Part shown: positions 26,564 through 35,857 of the stretch, piece by piece
Position numbering within the stretch: the first letter of the stretch is position 1
Layout of the letters: each line of letters starts with the position of its first letter
DNA from: Anabaena sphaerica FACHB-251
GTDB lineage: Bacteria; Cyanobacteriota; Cyanobacteriia; Cyanobacteriales; Nostocaceae
NCBI RefSeq assembly: GCF_014696825.1
Contig: NZ_JACJQU010000012.1
Span: 92,943-156,942 of the forward strand
DNA: 64,000 nt
Reading direction: 5' to 3'
Position numbers and translations under genes: made by a program
The notes under the pieces: model-generated
What the model saw: the letters and a program-made list of their open reading frames with translations, nothing else
Databases searched by the model: none
What the model was told of the DNA's origin: nothing

Positions 26564-26827
26564 TCATGCCAAATGCATCTTCAGCACACTGGGAGTAGCT
26601 TTTCTAACTTTAGCTAAAATTGTTTCTTGTCCCAGTCGCTGACAAGCTTCATAACGATGGCAACCAGAAAAGCCATAATACCGTCCATCTACTTCAAGAA
26701 CATCTATCGGCTCTTGTTGCCCAATTTCGGCAATTGACTCCATTAAGTATTTTACCTTTTGGGGATCGTTCTGACGCGGTAATGGACGTTGAATTTGATT
26801 TAAGGGAATTTCTTGAATTTTCACCAT
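26564..26827 (-). CDS. srxA: Sulfiredoxin
   Basis: An 87-aa ParB/Srx-fold protein. The sulfiredoxin signature FSGCHRYEA with catalytic Cys56 is present, together with the N-terminal IPLNQIQRPLPR and VKYLMESI. Srx reduces over-oxidised (sulfinic) 2-Cys peroxiredoxins using ATP and a thiol. ParB homologues lack this Cys, which settles the call. Length matches cyanobacterial Srx. Start ATG 26827. It sits next to a relic of dps, another oxidative-stress gene. Confidence 0.92.
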   Translation of the reverse strand: MVKIQEIPLNQIQRPLPRQNDPQKVKYLMESIAEIGQQEPIDVLEVDGRYYGFSGCHRYEACQRLGQETILAKVRKATPSVLKMHLA

Positions 26828-27157
26828 AAGGAATTTTGCTGGTTAGTTATGCTTTCCGTGCAACGCCAAACCTATACAAATCGCTCATATCTAAATCAAT
26901 AGAGCATTTTGCTGTTTGCTTCCTGCTTCCACCAATCCCGGAGGGTTCTTGTCCACAGGCGTAAATGTTGCGCTTGCCTCATGTACTCGATGTTTGGGTT
27001 TATAAATAAATCATAGTCGTTATGATTTCTAGTTGCAAGTAGTTGAGATAAAACAGGTGATGATATTATGGGATGGCATAAACTACTCAACAAAAACGCT
27101 ACAAAACAAGTTCAAATCTGCCCCGAAGCCTCACTGTGGGAGCAAAATCGATTTTTC

Positions 27158-28777
27158 ATGAAAATCTTTTTCTGGCGTTCTGCCTACAAAATACTGACGA
27201 CCTTTTGCTTATTGGGACTGACTGCTGCATCAAGTCCTGTCAAAAATAACCAAGATGTGGAACTAAAAATTGGCATTGTCCAGCGATTTGGAGCCACACC
27301 TACAGCCAAGTTACAACTGACACCGACCAAAGGCGATCGCTTAAAGCTAAAATGGAAAGTAGATAATCAGCAGCAAACCCTCATCACTGCCAACCCCGTC
27401 CAGCTGGAAACAGTCATGGAAACCTTACCTCAAGCAAAAGTGCAGGAGGTAGTAGTTTTGGGAGACTTCCGCACCTTTGAAACAGCTGAAGATAGCGCCA
27501 GAAACTGGCGTTCACAGGGAATAGAGGTGGAAATAGCCCAACCAGAACGCTGGCAAGTATGGGCTAAACGAGAAGTTTATAGCACTCCCTTGGTACGACG
27601 CTTGTTATTACAAGGCATACAAGCATCAGGACAGAAGCTGCCATATTTAGATACACAAATTCTCAAACAAGTGCCGCGAGTCAGTTGGGAAATTAATGGT
27701 AAGCGATACAGCAATAATTATCTAGAAATTACCACCAATAAAAACCTGATTCGCGTCAATAAAACTGAAAAAAGCACTAATGCGCGTCTTTATCCAGGGA
27801 CGTTGAACTTACAGCCCAATGCTTATGGGACTTACTCTTTAGTAAATAAAGTGCCTTTAGAAACATATTTACGTGGTGTTGTACCTTATGAAATTGGCAC
27901 GAGTGCGCCACCAACATCCCTGGAAGCCCAGGCTATTATTGCCCGCACCTATGCCCTCCGCAATATAGGTAGATTTGCTATTGATAACTATCAATTATGT
28001 GCCGATACACACTGCCAAGTTTATGATGGGCTAAATGGAGTGGCTCAGACCACAGATCAGGCGATCGCCGCTACAACAGGCATGGTACTAACTTACAATA
28101 ACGAGATAGTAGATGCCCTGTATTCTTCAACTACAGGTGGCATCACTGCCTTCTTTAGCGATGTTTGGAATGGAGAAGATCGTCCTTATCTGCGCCCCGT
28201 AGTAGATGCAGCTACAAATACTTGGAACTTATCACAGAATAGTTTAGCAGACGAAAATAATTTCCGGCAGTTTATTAACCTGCAACAAGGATTTAATGAA
28301 AGTAAATGGGATGTATTCCGTTGGCACAAACAAACAAGCCTAGAGGATATTACCAAGGACTTACAGAAATTTTTGCAGGTTAGAAAGAGTCCCTATGCCA
28401 AATTTAAAACCATCAAAGCCATAGCTGTAACCAAGCGCAGCGAAAGCGGACGAATTTTAGAACTGGCTGTGAAAACTGATATCGGCGTTTTTACCCTGCA
28501 TAAAGATGAAGTTCGCAGCGCCTTTGCTGCTCCCCGCAGTACACTGTTTTATCTCCAACCTCTCAACAAGGGCAAACCAGATGTGTGGGGATACGCCTTT
28601 ATCGGTGGAGGGTTAGGACATGGAGTAGGTTTAAGTCAAACAGGCGCTCAGAATTTAGCCAAGCTAGGTTGGTCGAGTGCTAAAATTCTTCAGTTCTATT
28701 ATCCAGGCACAGAAATTAAAATTCTCGGTGACGATATTAAGCCTTTCTCAACATCCTCTGCCCCTAAAACCAGGTAG
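27158..28777 (+). CDS. SpoIID/LytB domain protein
   Basis: About 539 aa with a signal-type N-terminus (MKIFFWRSAYKILTTFCLLG). The SpoIID domain occupies the C-terminal half: YLRGVVPYEIG, LEAQAIIARTYAL, CADTHCQVYDG, ALYSSTTGGIT and the closing GGGLGHGVGLSQTGAQNLA with a run of Gly. SpoIID enzymes are lytic transglycosylases acting on denuded glycan strands; cyanobacterial homologues probably take part in peptidoglycan remodelling, perhaps at septa. I prefer ATG 27158 for the signal peptide; an upstream ATG at 27068 would add 30 polar residues. Confidence 0.9.
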   Translation: MKIFFWRSAYKILTTFCLLGLTAASSPVKNNQDVELKIGIVQRFGATPTAKLQLTPTKGDRLKLKWKVDNQQQTLITANPVQLETVMETLPQAKVQEVVVLGDFRTFETAEDSARNWRSQGIEVEIAQPERWQVWAKREVYSTPLVRRLLLQGIQASGQKLPYLDTQILKQVPRVSWEINGKRYSNNYLEITTNKNLIRVNKTEKSTNARLYPGTLNLQPNAYGTYSLVNKVPLETYLRGVVPYEIGTSAPPTSLEAQAIIARTYALRNIGRFAIDNYQLCADTHCQVYDGLNGVAQTTDQAIAATTGMVLTYNNEIVDALYSSTTGGITAFFSDVWNGEDRPYLRPVVDAATNTWNLSQNSLADENNFRQFINLQQGFNESKWDVFRWHKQTSLEDITKDLQKFLQVRKSPYAKFKTIKAIAVTKRSESGRILELAVKTDIGVFTLHKDEVRSAFAAPRSTLFYLQPLNKGKPDVWGYAFIGGGLGHGVGLSQTGAQNLAKLGWSSAKILQFYYPGTEIKILGDDIKPFSTSSAPKTR

Positions 28778-28829
28778 GGCAGGGCTTGAGTGCAGAACAA
28801 CGAGCAATTCTAAGAATTGATCATGAGAA

Positions 28830-28865
28830 TCCACCTCTACACCGTTGGTACGGTATAGGGGTGGA
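28830..28865. terminator. Hairpin between convergent spoIID-like gene and petF
   Basis: TCCACCTCTACACCG-TTGGTA-CGGTATAGGGGTGGA forms a stem of about 15 bp (one or two mismatches) between the two convergent stops. It is probably a bidirectional terminator; no long T run follows on either strand, so it may be imperfect. Confidence 0.55.
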
Positions 28866-28893
28866 AAGCTATTAATATGGCAAAATCTAGCTC

Positions 28894-29193
<300 letters not shown>

Positions 29194-29500
29194 TTAGTAT
29201 TCCTCTCTTGTTACAACGGCAGTAAATAAGTTATCTTGCAGCAAAGATTCCGGCTATTCCCCTGGAATTAGCTGCTGATTTAAATTTGCTTCGATTCTGA
29301 TACTACGGGAAAAATTAACCGTTGTAACCGAAAATTGACCACGATTAGTAATGAAATTTAGTTACTTATTATTGATAAGTTTTATTTATATAAATTCCGT
29401 GCCTCGGATAGATGGCGAAAGCATTTTTGTGGGTAATATCTTTTAGATGTTGCATTGTAGTCAGGCATTCTCAGAAATGGATGCCCTGATTTACTAGAAA

Positions 29501-29875
29501 CGTAGGAAATGGGCAAAACACCGCCATAGGAACAAAGGGAAAAAGTGGATAAACCGGAAATATTGGCAAACTATTGGTGGCGGTGATAACTGGGTATTCG
29601 CAACCAGGCAAGAGGGTAAAAACCCGATGCGGTTACTAAAACATAGCTCCACAAAAATCATCAACTATGTAAAAGTCAAAGGAGAGTCGTCACCATACGA
29701 CGGCAACCTGGTTTATGGGAGTATAAGAATGGGTGACCGTGCCTAGCAGAATCTCAACCCTGCTCAAACGTCAAAAGGGAAAATGCGCCCACTGTGGACT
29801 GTTCTTTAAAAATGATGATGTACTGGAAATTGACCATATCATCCCTAAATCGCCAGGTGGAAAGGATGAATACAA
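29501..29875 (+). pseudogene. Group II intron maturase C-terminal remnant (X/HNH part)
   Basis: The frame from 29501 reads RRKWAKHRHRNKGKKW and then NRKYWQ...NWVFATRQEG..MRLLKHSSTKI, the C-terminal part of a group II intron-encoded protein, up to MGDRA and a stop at 29744. In a shifted frame from 29733 it goes on as PSRISTLLKRQKGKCAHCGLF...VLEIDHIIPKSPGGKDEYK, the HNH endonuclease segment (CxxC...H). It then stops matching. The reverse transcriptase domain, start and 3' end are missing and a frameshift is present, so it is a dead fragment. I saw no intron domain V nearby. Confidence 0.75.
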
Positions 29876-29922
29876 ACAAGAATCTCCCGCTACAGGCGAA
29901 GCCTGCTTCGGTGAGAGTGTCA
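29876..29922. mobile_element. IS200/IS605-type right-end relic
   Basis: The stretch aagaatctcccgctacaggcg...ggtgagagtgtcaa resembles the palindromic right ends of cyanobacterial IS200/IS605 elements (aatcycccg...gtgtcaa), with an inner aggcgaagcct palindrome. It is joined directly to the intron-ORF remnant. No tnpA or tnpB is adjacent. The family assignment is from memory of such ends and needs a search. Confidence 0.4.
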
Positions 29923-30010
29923 AGGCATTGATGACACTGTAGCTGATTTCATTGTTTACAAAATTAGCTTTGTAGATCCAAAAACCCAACAAGCAGAATT
30001 GGTGAAAATC

Positions 30011-31015
30011 ATGTATAACTCCGAGCCACCTTTGAATACAATCATGCGGGTGGGTTTAGTTGGTACTGGGTATGCGGCAAAACTCCGGGCTGAGGCTTTG
30101 CGCCAAGATCCGCGCACACATTTAGTAGCGATCACTGGCCATACTCCCGAAAAGACCGCAGCTTTTGCTCAAGAATATCAAACGGAGGTGATGAATTCTT
30201 GGCAACAGCTAGTAGAACGGGAAGATTTAGATTTACTTGTCATTTCCACGATCAATCGGGATCATGGTAAAATAACCCATGCAGCCCTGACTAACGACAA
30301 ACACGTAATTGTCGAATATCCCCTGTCTGTGGATGTCAAGGAAGCAGAAGAACTAATCGCCTTAGCCAAAGCCAAAAATAAACTCCTGCACGTTGAACAT
30401 ATTGAACTGTTAGGCGGCTGGCATCAAGCTTTAAAACAAAACTTAGCCCAACTGGGTGAATTGTTTTATGTCCGCTACAGTACCGTTAAACCTGAACATC
30501 CAGCACCTCGCAAGTGGACTTATCACCATGAGCGTTTCGGTTTTCCCTTAGTCGGTGCGCTATCCCGCTTACATCGGCTGACTGATTTGTTTGGTGAAGT
30601 CTTCACTGTCAATTGTCATCAGCGATATTGGGAAACAGAGACAAATTATTATCAAAGCTGTCTGTGTATGGCGCAATTATGCTTTACCAATGGCTTGTTA
30701 GCTCAAGTGATTTATGGTAAAGGAGAAACTCTGTGGCAATCAGAACGAAAGTTTGAAATTAACGGTGAAAAAGGGGGTTTAATTCTAGATGGTGACACAG
30801 GAATTTTAGTACAGGCACAGGAAACAAAGTTGATTGATATCGGTACTCGTCGGGGATTATTTGCCAAAGATACGAAAATGGTGTTAGACCATCTTTTTTA
30901 TGGCGCTCCCTTGTATGTCACCGCAGAATCTAGCTTGTATACCTTGAAGGTAGCAGAGGCAGCACGTAGAGCAGCAGAAACAGGTATAACTATATTTTTA
31001 ACAAAAGAGTCGTAA
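30011..31015 (+). CDS. bvdR: Biliverdin reductase BvdR
   Basis: A Gfo/Idh/MocA-fold enzyme. The Rossmann motif VGLVGTGYAAKLRAE is near the N-terminus, and the middle LLHVEHIELLGGWHQAL plus WTYHHERFGFPLVGALSR closely follow the Synechocystis biliverdin reductase sequence as I remember it. It reduces biliverdin to bilirubin with NADPH and influences phycobilin metabolism. I chose ATG 30011 (MYNSEPP), since it gives a 12-residue lead as in other BvdR; a TTG at 29999 and an inner ATG at 30044 are alternatives. Its TAA overlaps the map start by one base (TAATG), so the two are coupled. Confidence 0.88.
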   Translation: MYNSEPPLNTIMRVGLVGTGYAAKLRAEALRQDPRTHLVAITGHTPEKTAAFAQEYQTEVMNSWQQLVEREDLDLLVISTINRDHGKITHAALTNDKHVIVEYPLSVDVKEAEELIALAKAKNKLLHVEHIELLGGWHQALKQNLAQLGELFYVRYSTVKPEHPAPRKWTYHHERFGFPLVGALSRLHRLTDLFGEVFTVNCHQRYWETETNYYQSCLCMAQLCFTNGLLAQVIYGKGETLWQSERKFEINGEKGGLILDGDTGILVQAQETKLIDIGTRRGLFAKDTKMVLDHLFYGAPLYVTAESSLYTLKVAEAARRAAETGITIFLTKES

Positions 31016-31779
31016 TGAAAACCGAAACAATAGTTATTTTATCCCAGCGAGAAATAGAAAAAATGCGGCGGGCTGGACGTTTAGCAGCCGAGTTATTACA
31101 ACATTTAGAACCTTTGGTAAAACCAGGTGTGAGTACCCTGCAACTCAATGATGAAGCAGAACGATGGACAAAAGCACACGGAGCCAAAAGCGCACCTTTA
31201 GGTTACAAGGGTTATCCTAAGTCAATTTGTACCAGTGTGAATGAGGTAATTTGTCACGGTATTCCCCATCCTAGACAAATCCTCAAGGAAGGTGACATTA
31301 TCAATATTGATGTGACACCGATTGTCGATGGTTATCACGGCGATACATCCAAGACATTTATTGTTGGTAGTGCTGCACCGAAAACCCAAAAGTTGGTAGA
31401 GGTGACAGAAGAATGTCTGCGCTTAGGTATTGCTGAGGTAAAACCAGGGGCGAAAATTGGCGATATTGGCGCTGCTATTCAAGAGTATGCTGAAGCTCAA
31501 GGCTTTTCGGTGGTGCGGGATTTTGTGGGACATGGTATTAGTAATATTTTCCATACCGCACCAGATATTCCCCACTATGGTACAAGGGGTAAGGGCAAGC
31601 GGTTGAGGCCGGGTATGGTGTTTACAATTGAGCCGATGATTAATGAAGGAACTTATGAAGTAGAGATGTTAAGTGATGGTTGGACTGCGGTAACGAGCGA
31701 TCGCAAACTTTCCGCCCAGTTTGAGCATACCATTGCTGTAACAGAAGATGGTGTAGAAATCCTGACTTTACCCGCATAG
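31015..31779 (+). CDS. map: Methionine aminopeptidase
   Basis: 254 aa type I MetAP, which removes the initiator methionine. The metal ligands are visible in IDVTPIVDGYHGDTSKTF (two Asp), in GHGISNIFH (His), and in the C-terminal EPMINEG and FEHTIAVTE (Glu). The N-terminus has the usual MRRAGRLAAELL. It follows bvdR with a 1-bp overlap (TAATG), so translation is probably coupled. A decayed copy of the 3' end lies 134 bp downstream. Confidence 0.95.
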   Translation: MKTETIVILSQREIEKMRRAGRLAAELLQHLEPLVKPGVSTLQLNDEAERWTKAHGAKSAPLGYKGYPKSICTSVNEVICHGIPHPRQILKEGDIINIDVTPIVDGYHGDTSKTFIVGSAAPKTQKLVEVTEECLRLGIAEVKPGAKIGDIGAAIQEYAEAQGFSVVRDFVGHGISNIFHTAPDIPHYGTRGKGKRLRPGMVFTIEPMINEGTYEVEMLSDGWTAVTSDRKLSAQFEHTIAVTEDGVEILTLPA

Positions 31780-31912
31780 GTTGACACTATAGCTAAAACT
31801 CTTGAGCTAAAACTCTTGTGGTGTGGGCATCTTGCCCGCCCTATTTGTGCAAATAAACGTAAGAGATGACAATATCAGACTTTCCCATATTTGTGCAGAA
31901 GATTTTGTTTCC

Positions 31913-32016
31913 ACAAGCGATCGCAAAACAAACTTTCCACTCAATTTAAGCATATAATCGCAGTGACGGAAAATGGTGTAGAAATTCTCACTTTACCGTC
32001 AGGTGCGACCTATTGA
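31913..32016 (+). pseudogene. Decayed duplicate of the map 3' end
   Basis: From about 31933 the plus strand reads KLSTQFKHIIAVTENGVEIL then TLPSGATY and a stop at 32014-32016. This mirrors KLSAQFEHTIAVTEDGVEIL-TLPA, the real Map C-terminus. The preceding aagcgatcgcaaaa matches the SDRK codons but is out of frame by an indel. The catalytic Glu is replaced by Lys. The relic overlaps the 3' end of the S4 gene on the other strand by a few bases. Confidence 0.65.
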
Positions 32017-32201
32017 ACTACATCCCCAACAGCAACAGTTTTACCAGCGACTGTTACCGTGTCAGTCTCCACTAATTTCCGTCCCCGTCGGGTTTCAACT
32101 GTACCATTGACTTTGACGTTACCATCAATAATCATCAGTTTGGCTTGACCTCCAGTTGAGGCTATACCTAACAACTTTAAAAACTGGTCGAGTTTAATCA
32201 T
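32010..32201 (-). CDS. S4-type RNA-binding protein
   Basis: A 63-aa stand-alone S4 domain of the YbcJ/YaaA type: LDQFLKLLGIASTGGQAKLMI then DGNVKVNGTVETRRGRKLV. These small proteins bind structured RNA or ribosomes; the precise role is unknown. The length and every segment fit. Its last codons overlap the decayed map copy on the opposite strand. Start ATG 32201. Confidence 0.85.
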   Translation of the reverse strand: MIKLDQFLKLLGIASTGGQAKLMIIDGNVKVNGTVETRRGRKLVETDTVTVAGKTVAVGDVVQ

Positions 32202-32227
32202 GTCAGCATTTGTCTAAAAGATTTTTA

Positions 32228-33178
32228 TCATTTGGAAAGGTGTAAAACTGCTTTACCAGGAAAGCGTCTGTCAACCAGTTGTTGCGCTACATCAGCAACT
32301 TCTGTCCAAGGAGCTTCTATATCAATATGAGGACGCAATTGGCCAGATTCTACTAGCTCAACTAACCATTTTAGTCCCACGGATGCCGATTCTTGTTTGA
32401 GTTCGTGGAATACAATTAGACCGTATATACTCGCACCACCAAGGGCATAAAGATTACCTGCGTTAAAAGTTACTTCTCGTCCTGCGGTAGTTCCAAACAC
32501 CACAGCCTTACCATCAGTACCTAATAAACCCAAGGCTGTTCCCAGAACATTACCGCCTACAGAGTCCACAATGAGATGATAGGGTCCATATTCTTTTGCA
32601 GGTGAAATATCTTCACCGATAACGACCTGATGCGCTCCTGCTGCTTTAACCACAGCTTCATATTTAGGTTGACGCAGGTGTGCTACTACCTTCGCTCCAC
32701 TTAACCGCGCTAGTTGGATGGCAAAGTTACCAACACCACCGGATGCACCTGTTATTAATACGGAGCGATTTAAGAGAAAACCACCTTTTTTGAGGGCATG
32801 ATAGGCAGTTAAACCAGCTACGGGGAGAGTGGCAGCTTGAGCAAAAGATACAAAGTGTGGTAGTTCGGCTAGAGCGTTTGTAGGTACGGATACCAGTTCT
32901 CCCCAAGCACCACCGGGAAGAAAACCTACCACTCGCACCCCTTGGGCTGGTCCAGAACCATCTACGGCGGGAGTTTCTACTGTACCAGCTAAGTCCCAAC
33001 CAGGCCGCCAACCAGCCTCAGCAGTGGAAGCGCGTCTGAGTTCTCCACGATTGAGAGAAATTGCTGCAACTCTGATTAATGCTTCATTTGCGGCTGGGGT
33101 GGGTGCATTCACCTCACCCAAGGCCAAGCGTCCTGGTACATTGGGATCAACTACAACAGCGCGAATTTTGTTGTTCAT
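32228..33178 (-). CDS. MDR-family zinc-independent alcohol dehydrogenase/quinone oxidoreductase
   Basis: A medium-chain dehydrogenase/reductase of the quinone-oxidoreductase type. It has LPVAGLTAYHAL (GroES-like/nucleotide domain border) and the Rossmann motif VLITGASGGVGNFAIQLA; the Cys and His ligands of zinc alcohol dehydrogenases are absent. It uses NAD(P)H to reduce quinones or enones; the substrate is unknown. I set the start at ATG 33178 (MNNKIRAVVVD); the in-frame codons upstream to 33223 look like leader sequence. Confidence 0.85.
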   Translation of the reverse strand: MNNKIRAVVVDPNVPGRLALGEVNAPTPAANEALIRVAAISLNRGELRRASTAEAGWRPGWDLAGTVETPAVDGSGPAQGVRVVGFLPGGAWGELVSVPTNALAELPHFVSFAQAATLPVAGLTAYHALKKGGFLLNRSVLITGASGGVGNFAIQLARLSGAKVVAHLRQPKYEAVVKAAGAHQVVIGEDISPAKEYGPYHLIVDSVGGNVLGTALGLLGTDGKAVVFGTTAGREVTFNAGNLYALGGASIYGLIVFHELKQESASVGLKWLVELVESGQLRPHIDIEAPWTEVADVAQQLVDRRFPGKAVLHLSK

Positions 33179-33265
33179 ATTTTCAGATGTCCTGGTTTGA
33201 GTTAAAAACATGAAAATTGGCAATCTTCAGTTAAAATCCAGACAATATCACAAACAGGAGGATGT

Positions 33266-33622
33266 ATGAACCAGTGGATGTTTCCAGATGTCGAAAAAAT
33301 AACTAAGCAGCCAACAAAAGCGGCTTTAGATTATCAACACCGTTTTACTCAGCCCTGCCTTCTCACCTATTCTGATAATACGATCACTAGCATTTTTGAA
33401 GGAACGGGTATTCCACCCGCACAGCATCCTCTAGAACGTCAGTTTATAATGCTGCGCGTGCCAATGACAGAATGTGGGCAATGTCAGAGTACAGAAATAG
33501 AAGTTATATATGCACGTTTTGATCATCCTTTGGAAGATCCTAGCCCAGGTGAAGTGGTGTGCGCCTATGAAATTTTCTGTCACAATTGTAATTATTTTAC
33601 TTATCGAAAATATACACCGTGA
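33266..33622 (+). CDS. Small Cys4 protein of unknown function
   Basis: 118 aa. Near the C-terminal half, ECGQCQSTEIEV (CxxC) and, about 35 residues on, CHNCNYFTYRKY (CxxC) could bind one zinc ion as a rubredoxin-like knuckle. The N-terminal part (FTQPCLLTYSDNTITSIFEG) is soluble. I do not recognise the family. It is divergent from the MDR gene; a purine-rich aggagg (33259-33264) precedes the ATG at 33266 at a very short distance. Confidence 0.55.
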   Translation: MNQWMFPDVEKITKQPTKAALDYQHRFTQPCLLTYSDNTITSIFEGTGIPPAQHPLERQFIMLRVPMTECGQCQSTEIEVIYARFDHPLEDPSPGEVVCAYEIFCHNCNYFTYRKYTP

Positions 33623-33727
33623 GGTTTGATTATCGCTAATGGGAGAAATTCAATAAATAGTTACCAAATTTTTATAAAATAGTAAAACTAGGCTAGTTAG
33701 AGCAAATTAAGTAGGTGATATAAACTA

Positions 33728-35059
33728 ATGCACATTCAAAAAGTTATTATCAAAAACTTCCGTTGCTTTGAGCATTTGGAGGTCAACTTAGATTCAGATA
33801 TTAATATTTTTGTTGGCAATAATGGATCTGGTAAGAGTGCGTTATTGGATGCGATCGCAGCTGCAATGTTACCCTATGTGTGTCAAATTCAAGAAATTGT
33901 AGAAAAACGATATCAAGAAGATTCGCCTGTTTTACAACGAGATTTGCCAGCAAAGCAAGAGGGCAGTAAACAAAAAACTCAGACAGAGTTAAATGTATGG
34001 GCTACCGGGTTCCCTGATTGGAAAATTGTCTATGAAAAACCGCCAGTTGAAGATGATAATACAAAGATTCGTGTAAGAACTGGATCTCCGACGTTCGTAC
34101 CAGATGAATTTAAAAGACTTTATTCCGCAATAGAAAAGAAATGTAATACACTAAAGAAAAATCCTAAAACTGAACTTTCTGTCATTGCCTATTATAAGAG
34201 CAATCGCCACTTAATTAATATTGCTGATCTTGAAAATATTTCAAATAAATCCTTCGACAGATTTGATGCATTGAATAACGCCTTTGATGCAACAGCTAAA
34301 TTCACAGATTTAGCTAACTGGTTTTTTGTGCGCGATTTTCAAGAGTTAAGAGAGGGAAAAAAGCGGGGAGATATTAACTTTGAACTTCCAGATTTGAAGC
34401 AAGTAAGAAGTGCTATTTCTACAATTATTGCTCCCAATGCTCGCGTTTATTTTTCAGGTGCGACATCTGCAAAACTGATGGTTGAGTGGATAATGGAAAC
34501 AGGAGAAAAACGAGAACTTTTATTAAGTCAATTAAGTGCAGGTTATCGCAATATGTTAGCGTTAGTGATGGACTTTGCACGGCGTTTAGCTCAAGCAAAT
34601 CCAGAGATGGAAAACCCGTTAGCAGCAGAAGCAATTTTAATGATTGATGAGTTAGATTTGCATTTACATCCAACTTGGCAACAGAAGATTATTCCTGATT
34701 TAAAGAAAGTATTTCCCAATACTCAAATTATCGCTACTACTCATAGTCCTGAAGTTGTGACAACTGTGAAGCAAAATCAGGTTTGGATATTAGAAGATTA
34801 TCAAGTAAAGCCATGTCCTGAACCTACTAAGGGTAGAAAAAGTTCAGATATTGTGAGAAATGTTTTAGGTTTGAGTGAGTTAAGACCAGATACAGAAGAA
34901 TCAAGGACACTTACACGGCTTTTTGAAGCAATTGATAATGGTGAATTAGAGGAAGCAAAACGCCTCAAAAAAGAATTACAAAATTGGGAATCTTTTGATC
35001 CAGATATGACTAGAGCAGATATGCAAATCCGTCGATTAGAACGGAGGAATGCAGTGTGA
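33728..35059 (+). CDS. ptuA: Septu-like PtuA ATPase
   Basis: 443-aa SMC/RecF-type AAA ATPase. Walker A GNNGSGKS is at residues 30-37, the ABC-like signature LSQLSAGYRNML near 264-275, Walker B LMIDELDLHLHP near 304-315 (Asp307, Glu308) and the H-loop TTHSPEVV near 334-341. The N-terminus MHIQKVIIKNFRCFEHLEVN is the standard RecF-like strand. It overlaps an HNH nuclease gene by 4 bases, which is the two-gene Septu (PtuA-PtuB) arrangement of anti-phage systems; the ATPase is thought to sense and gate the nuclease. The same effector pair occurs in Ec78-type retrons, but no reverse transcriptase is here. Confidence 0.85.
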   Translation: MHIQKVIIKNFRCFEHLEVNLDSDINIFVGNNGSGKSALLDAIAAAMLPYVCQIQEIVEKRYQEDSPVLQRDLPAKQEGSKQKTQTELNVWATGFPDWKIVYEKPPVEDDNTKIRVRTGSPTFVPDEFKRLYSAIEKKCNTLKKNPKTELSVIAYYKSNRHLINIADLENISNKSFDRFDALNNAFDATAKFTDLANWFFVRDFQELREGKKRGDINFELPDLKQVRSAISTIIAPNARVYFSGATSAKLMVEWIMETGEKRELLLSQLSAGYRNMLALVMDFARRLAQANPEMENPLAAEAILMIDELDLHLHPTWQQKIIPDLKKVFPNTQIIATTHSPEVVTTVKQNQVWILEDYQVKPCPEPTKGRKSSDIVRNVLGLSELRPDTEESRTLTRLFEAIDNGELEEAKRLKKELQNWESFDPDMTRADMQIRRLERRNAV

Positions 35060-35799
35060 AGAATGTGCGTAAATCCCCAGAACCAGAGGAACTAAAAAAA
35101 TATAAAACGCGATTTTCTTTAGAGGTTAAGCGATGGAGTAATTTAAAAAAGAATAGAAAAAGTTTGAATGCAATTCGTGATACTTTAGCATCTGATCAAA
35201 AAGGACTTTGTGCCTATTGTGAAATGTCTCTTCATGATAACAATCGTTCTGTAGAACACTTTATTCCTCGTAACCAATCAACAAAAGAAAATAACTATGA
35301 TTTAGATTGGCAGAATATGTTGGGTATCTGTCTTCCTCCAGGTGGAATGAAAAATGATGAGTTGGAAAATTTACAACTGCTGAAAGATTCACCATGTTGT
35401 GGTAAAAAAAAGGATGGTGACATCCCTGATGGTAAATTGTTAAACCCTCTGAATTTACCAACAACACGATTATTTAAATTCAGTAGTGAAGATGGTGAAA
35501 TCAGACCTGATGAAATTGCTTGTTTAAAAGCTGGTATTCCTATTGAAAATGTTCAGTTTACTATTGATAAGCTTGCACTTAATGTTCCACGATTGAAGGA
35601 TCAAAGACTGGTGGTAATTGATGAAATCAATAAAGAACTTGATGATGAGACAATTGATATCAATGATTTAGAAGAGAAAGTCGCAGCAGAATACTTTGGT
35701 AATGGTACAGGTAATTGGCATCCGTTTTTTACAACGCTGCGCTGGGTTTTAGGTGCAGTTGCAGAAAAACACCTGATCAATATTTCCTATTCAGGATGA
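35056..35799 (+). CDS. ptuB: Septu-like PtuB HNH endonuclease (TIGR02646 family)
   Basis: 247 aa with an HNH nuclease fold. CAYCEMSL (Cys52, Cys55) is followed by SVEHFIPRNQ (catalytic His68), DWQNMLGIC (Asn87 region, Cys92) and CCGKK (Cys114, 115). This is the Cys/His layout of the TIGR02646 family, which includes PtuB. The start is GTG at 35056, overlapping the ptuA TGA (GTGA), with GGAGG at 35043-35047. In Septu systems the nuclease degrades nucleic acid when the ATPase detects infection. All expected catalytic residues are in place, so it should be active. Confidence 0.87.
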   Translation: MKNVRKSPEPEELKKYKTRFSLEVKRWSNLKKNRKSLNAIRDTLASDQKGLCAYCEMSLHDNNRSVEHFIPRNQSTKENNYDLDWQNMLGICLPPGGMKNDELENLQLLKDSPCCGKKKDGDIPDGKLLNPLNLPTTRLFKFSSEDGEIRPDEIACLKAGIPIENVQFTIDKLALNVPRLKDQRLVVIDEINKELDDETIDINDLEEKVAAEYFGNGTGNWHPFFTTLRWVLGAVAEKHLINISYSG

Positions 35800-35857
35800 A
35801 TTAATTTATGATATTACATATTAAATAAACAATTGACAAAACTGATCAAAAAATCCT

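Noticed and set aside
26896..27093. Minus-strand frame ending in EYMRQAQHLRLWTRTLRDWW
   Set aside because: The tail looks protein-like, but the only early start is TTG and the first Met leaves 28 residues. I cannot name a family, so I did not list it as a gene.
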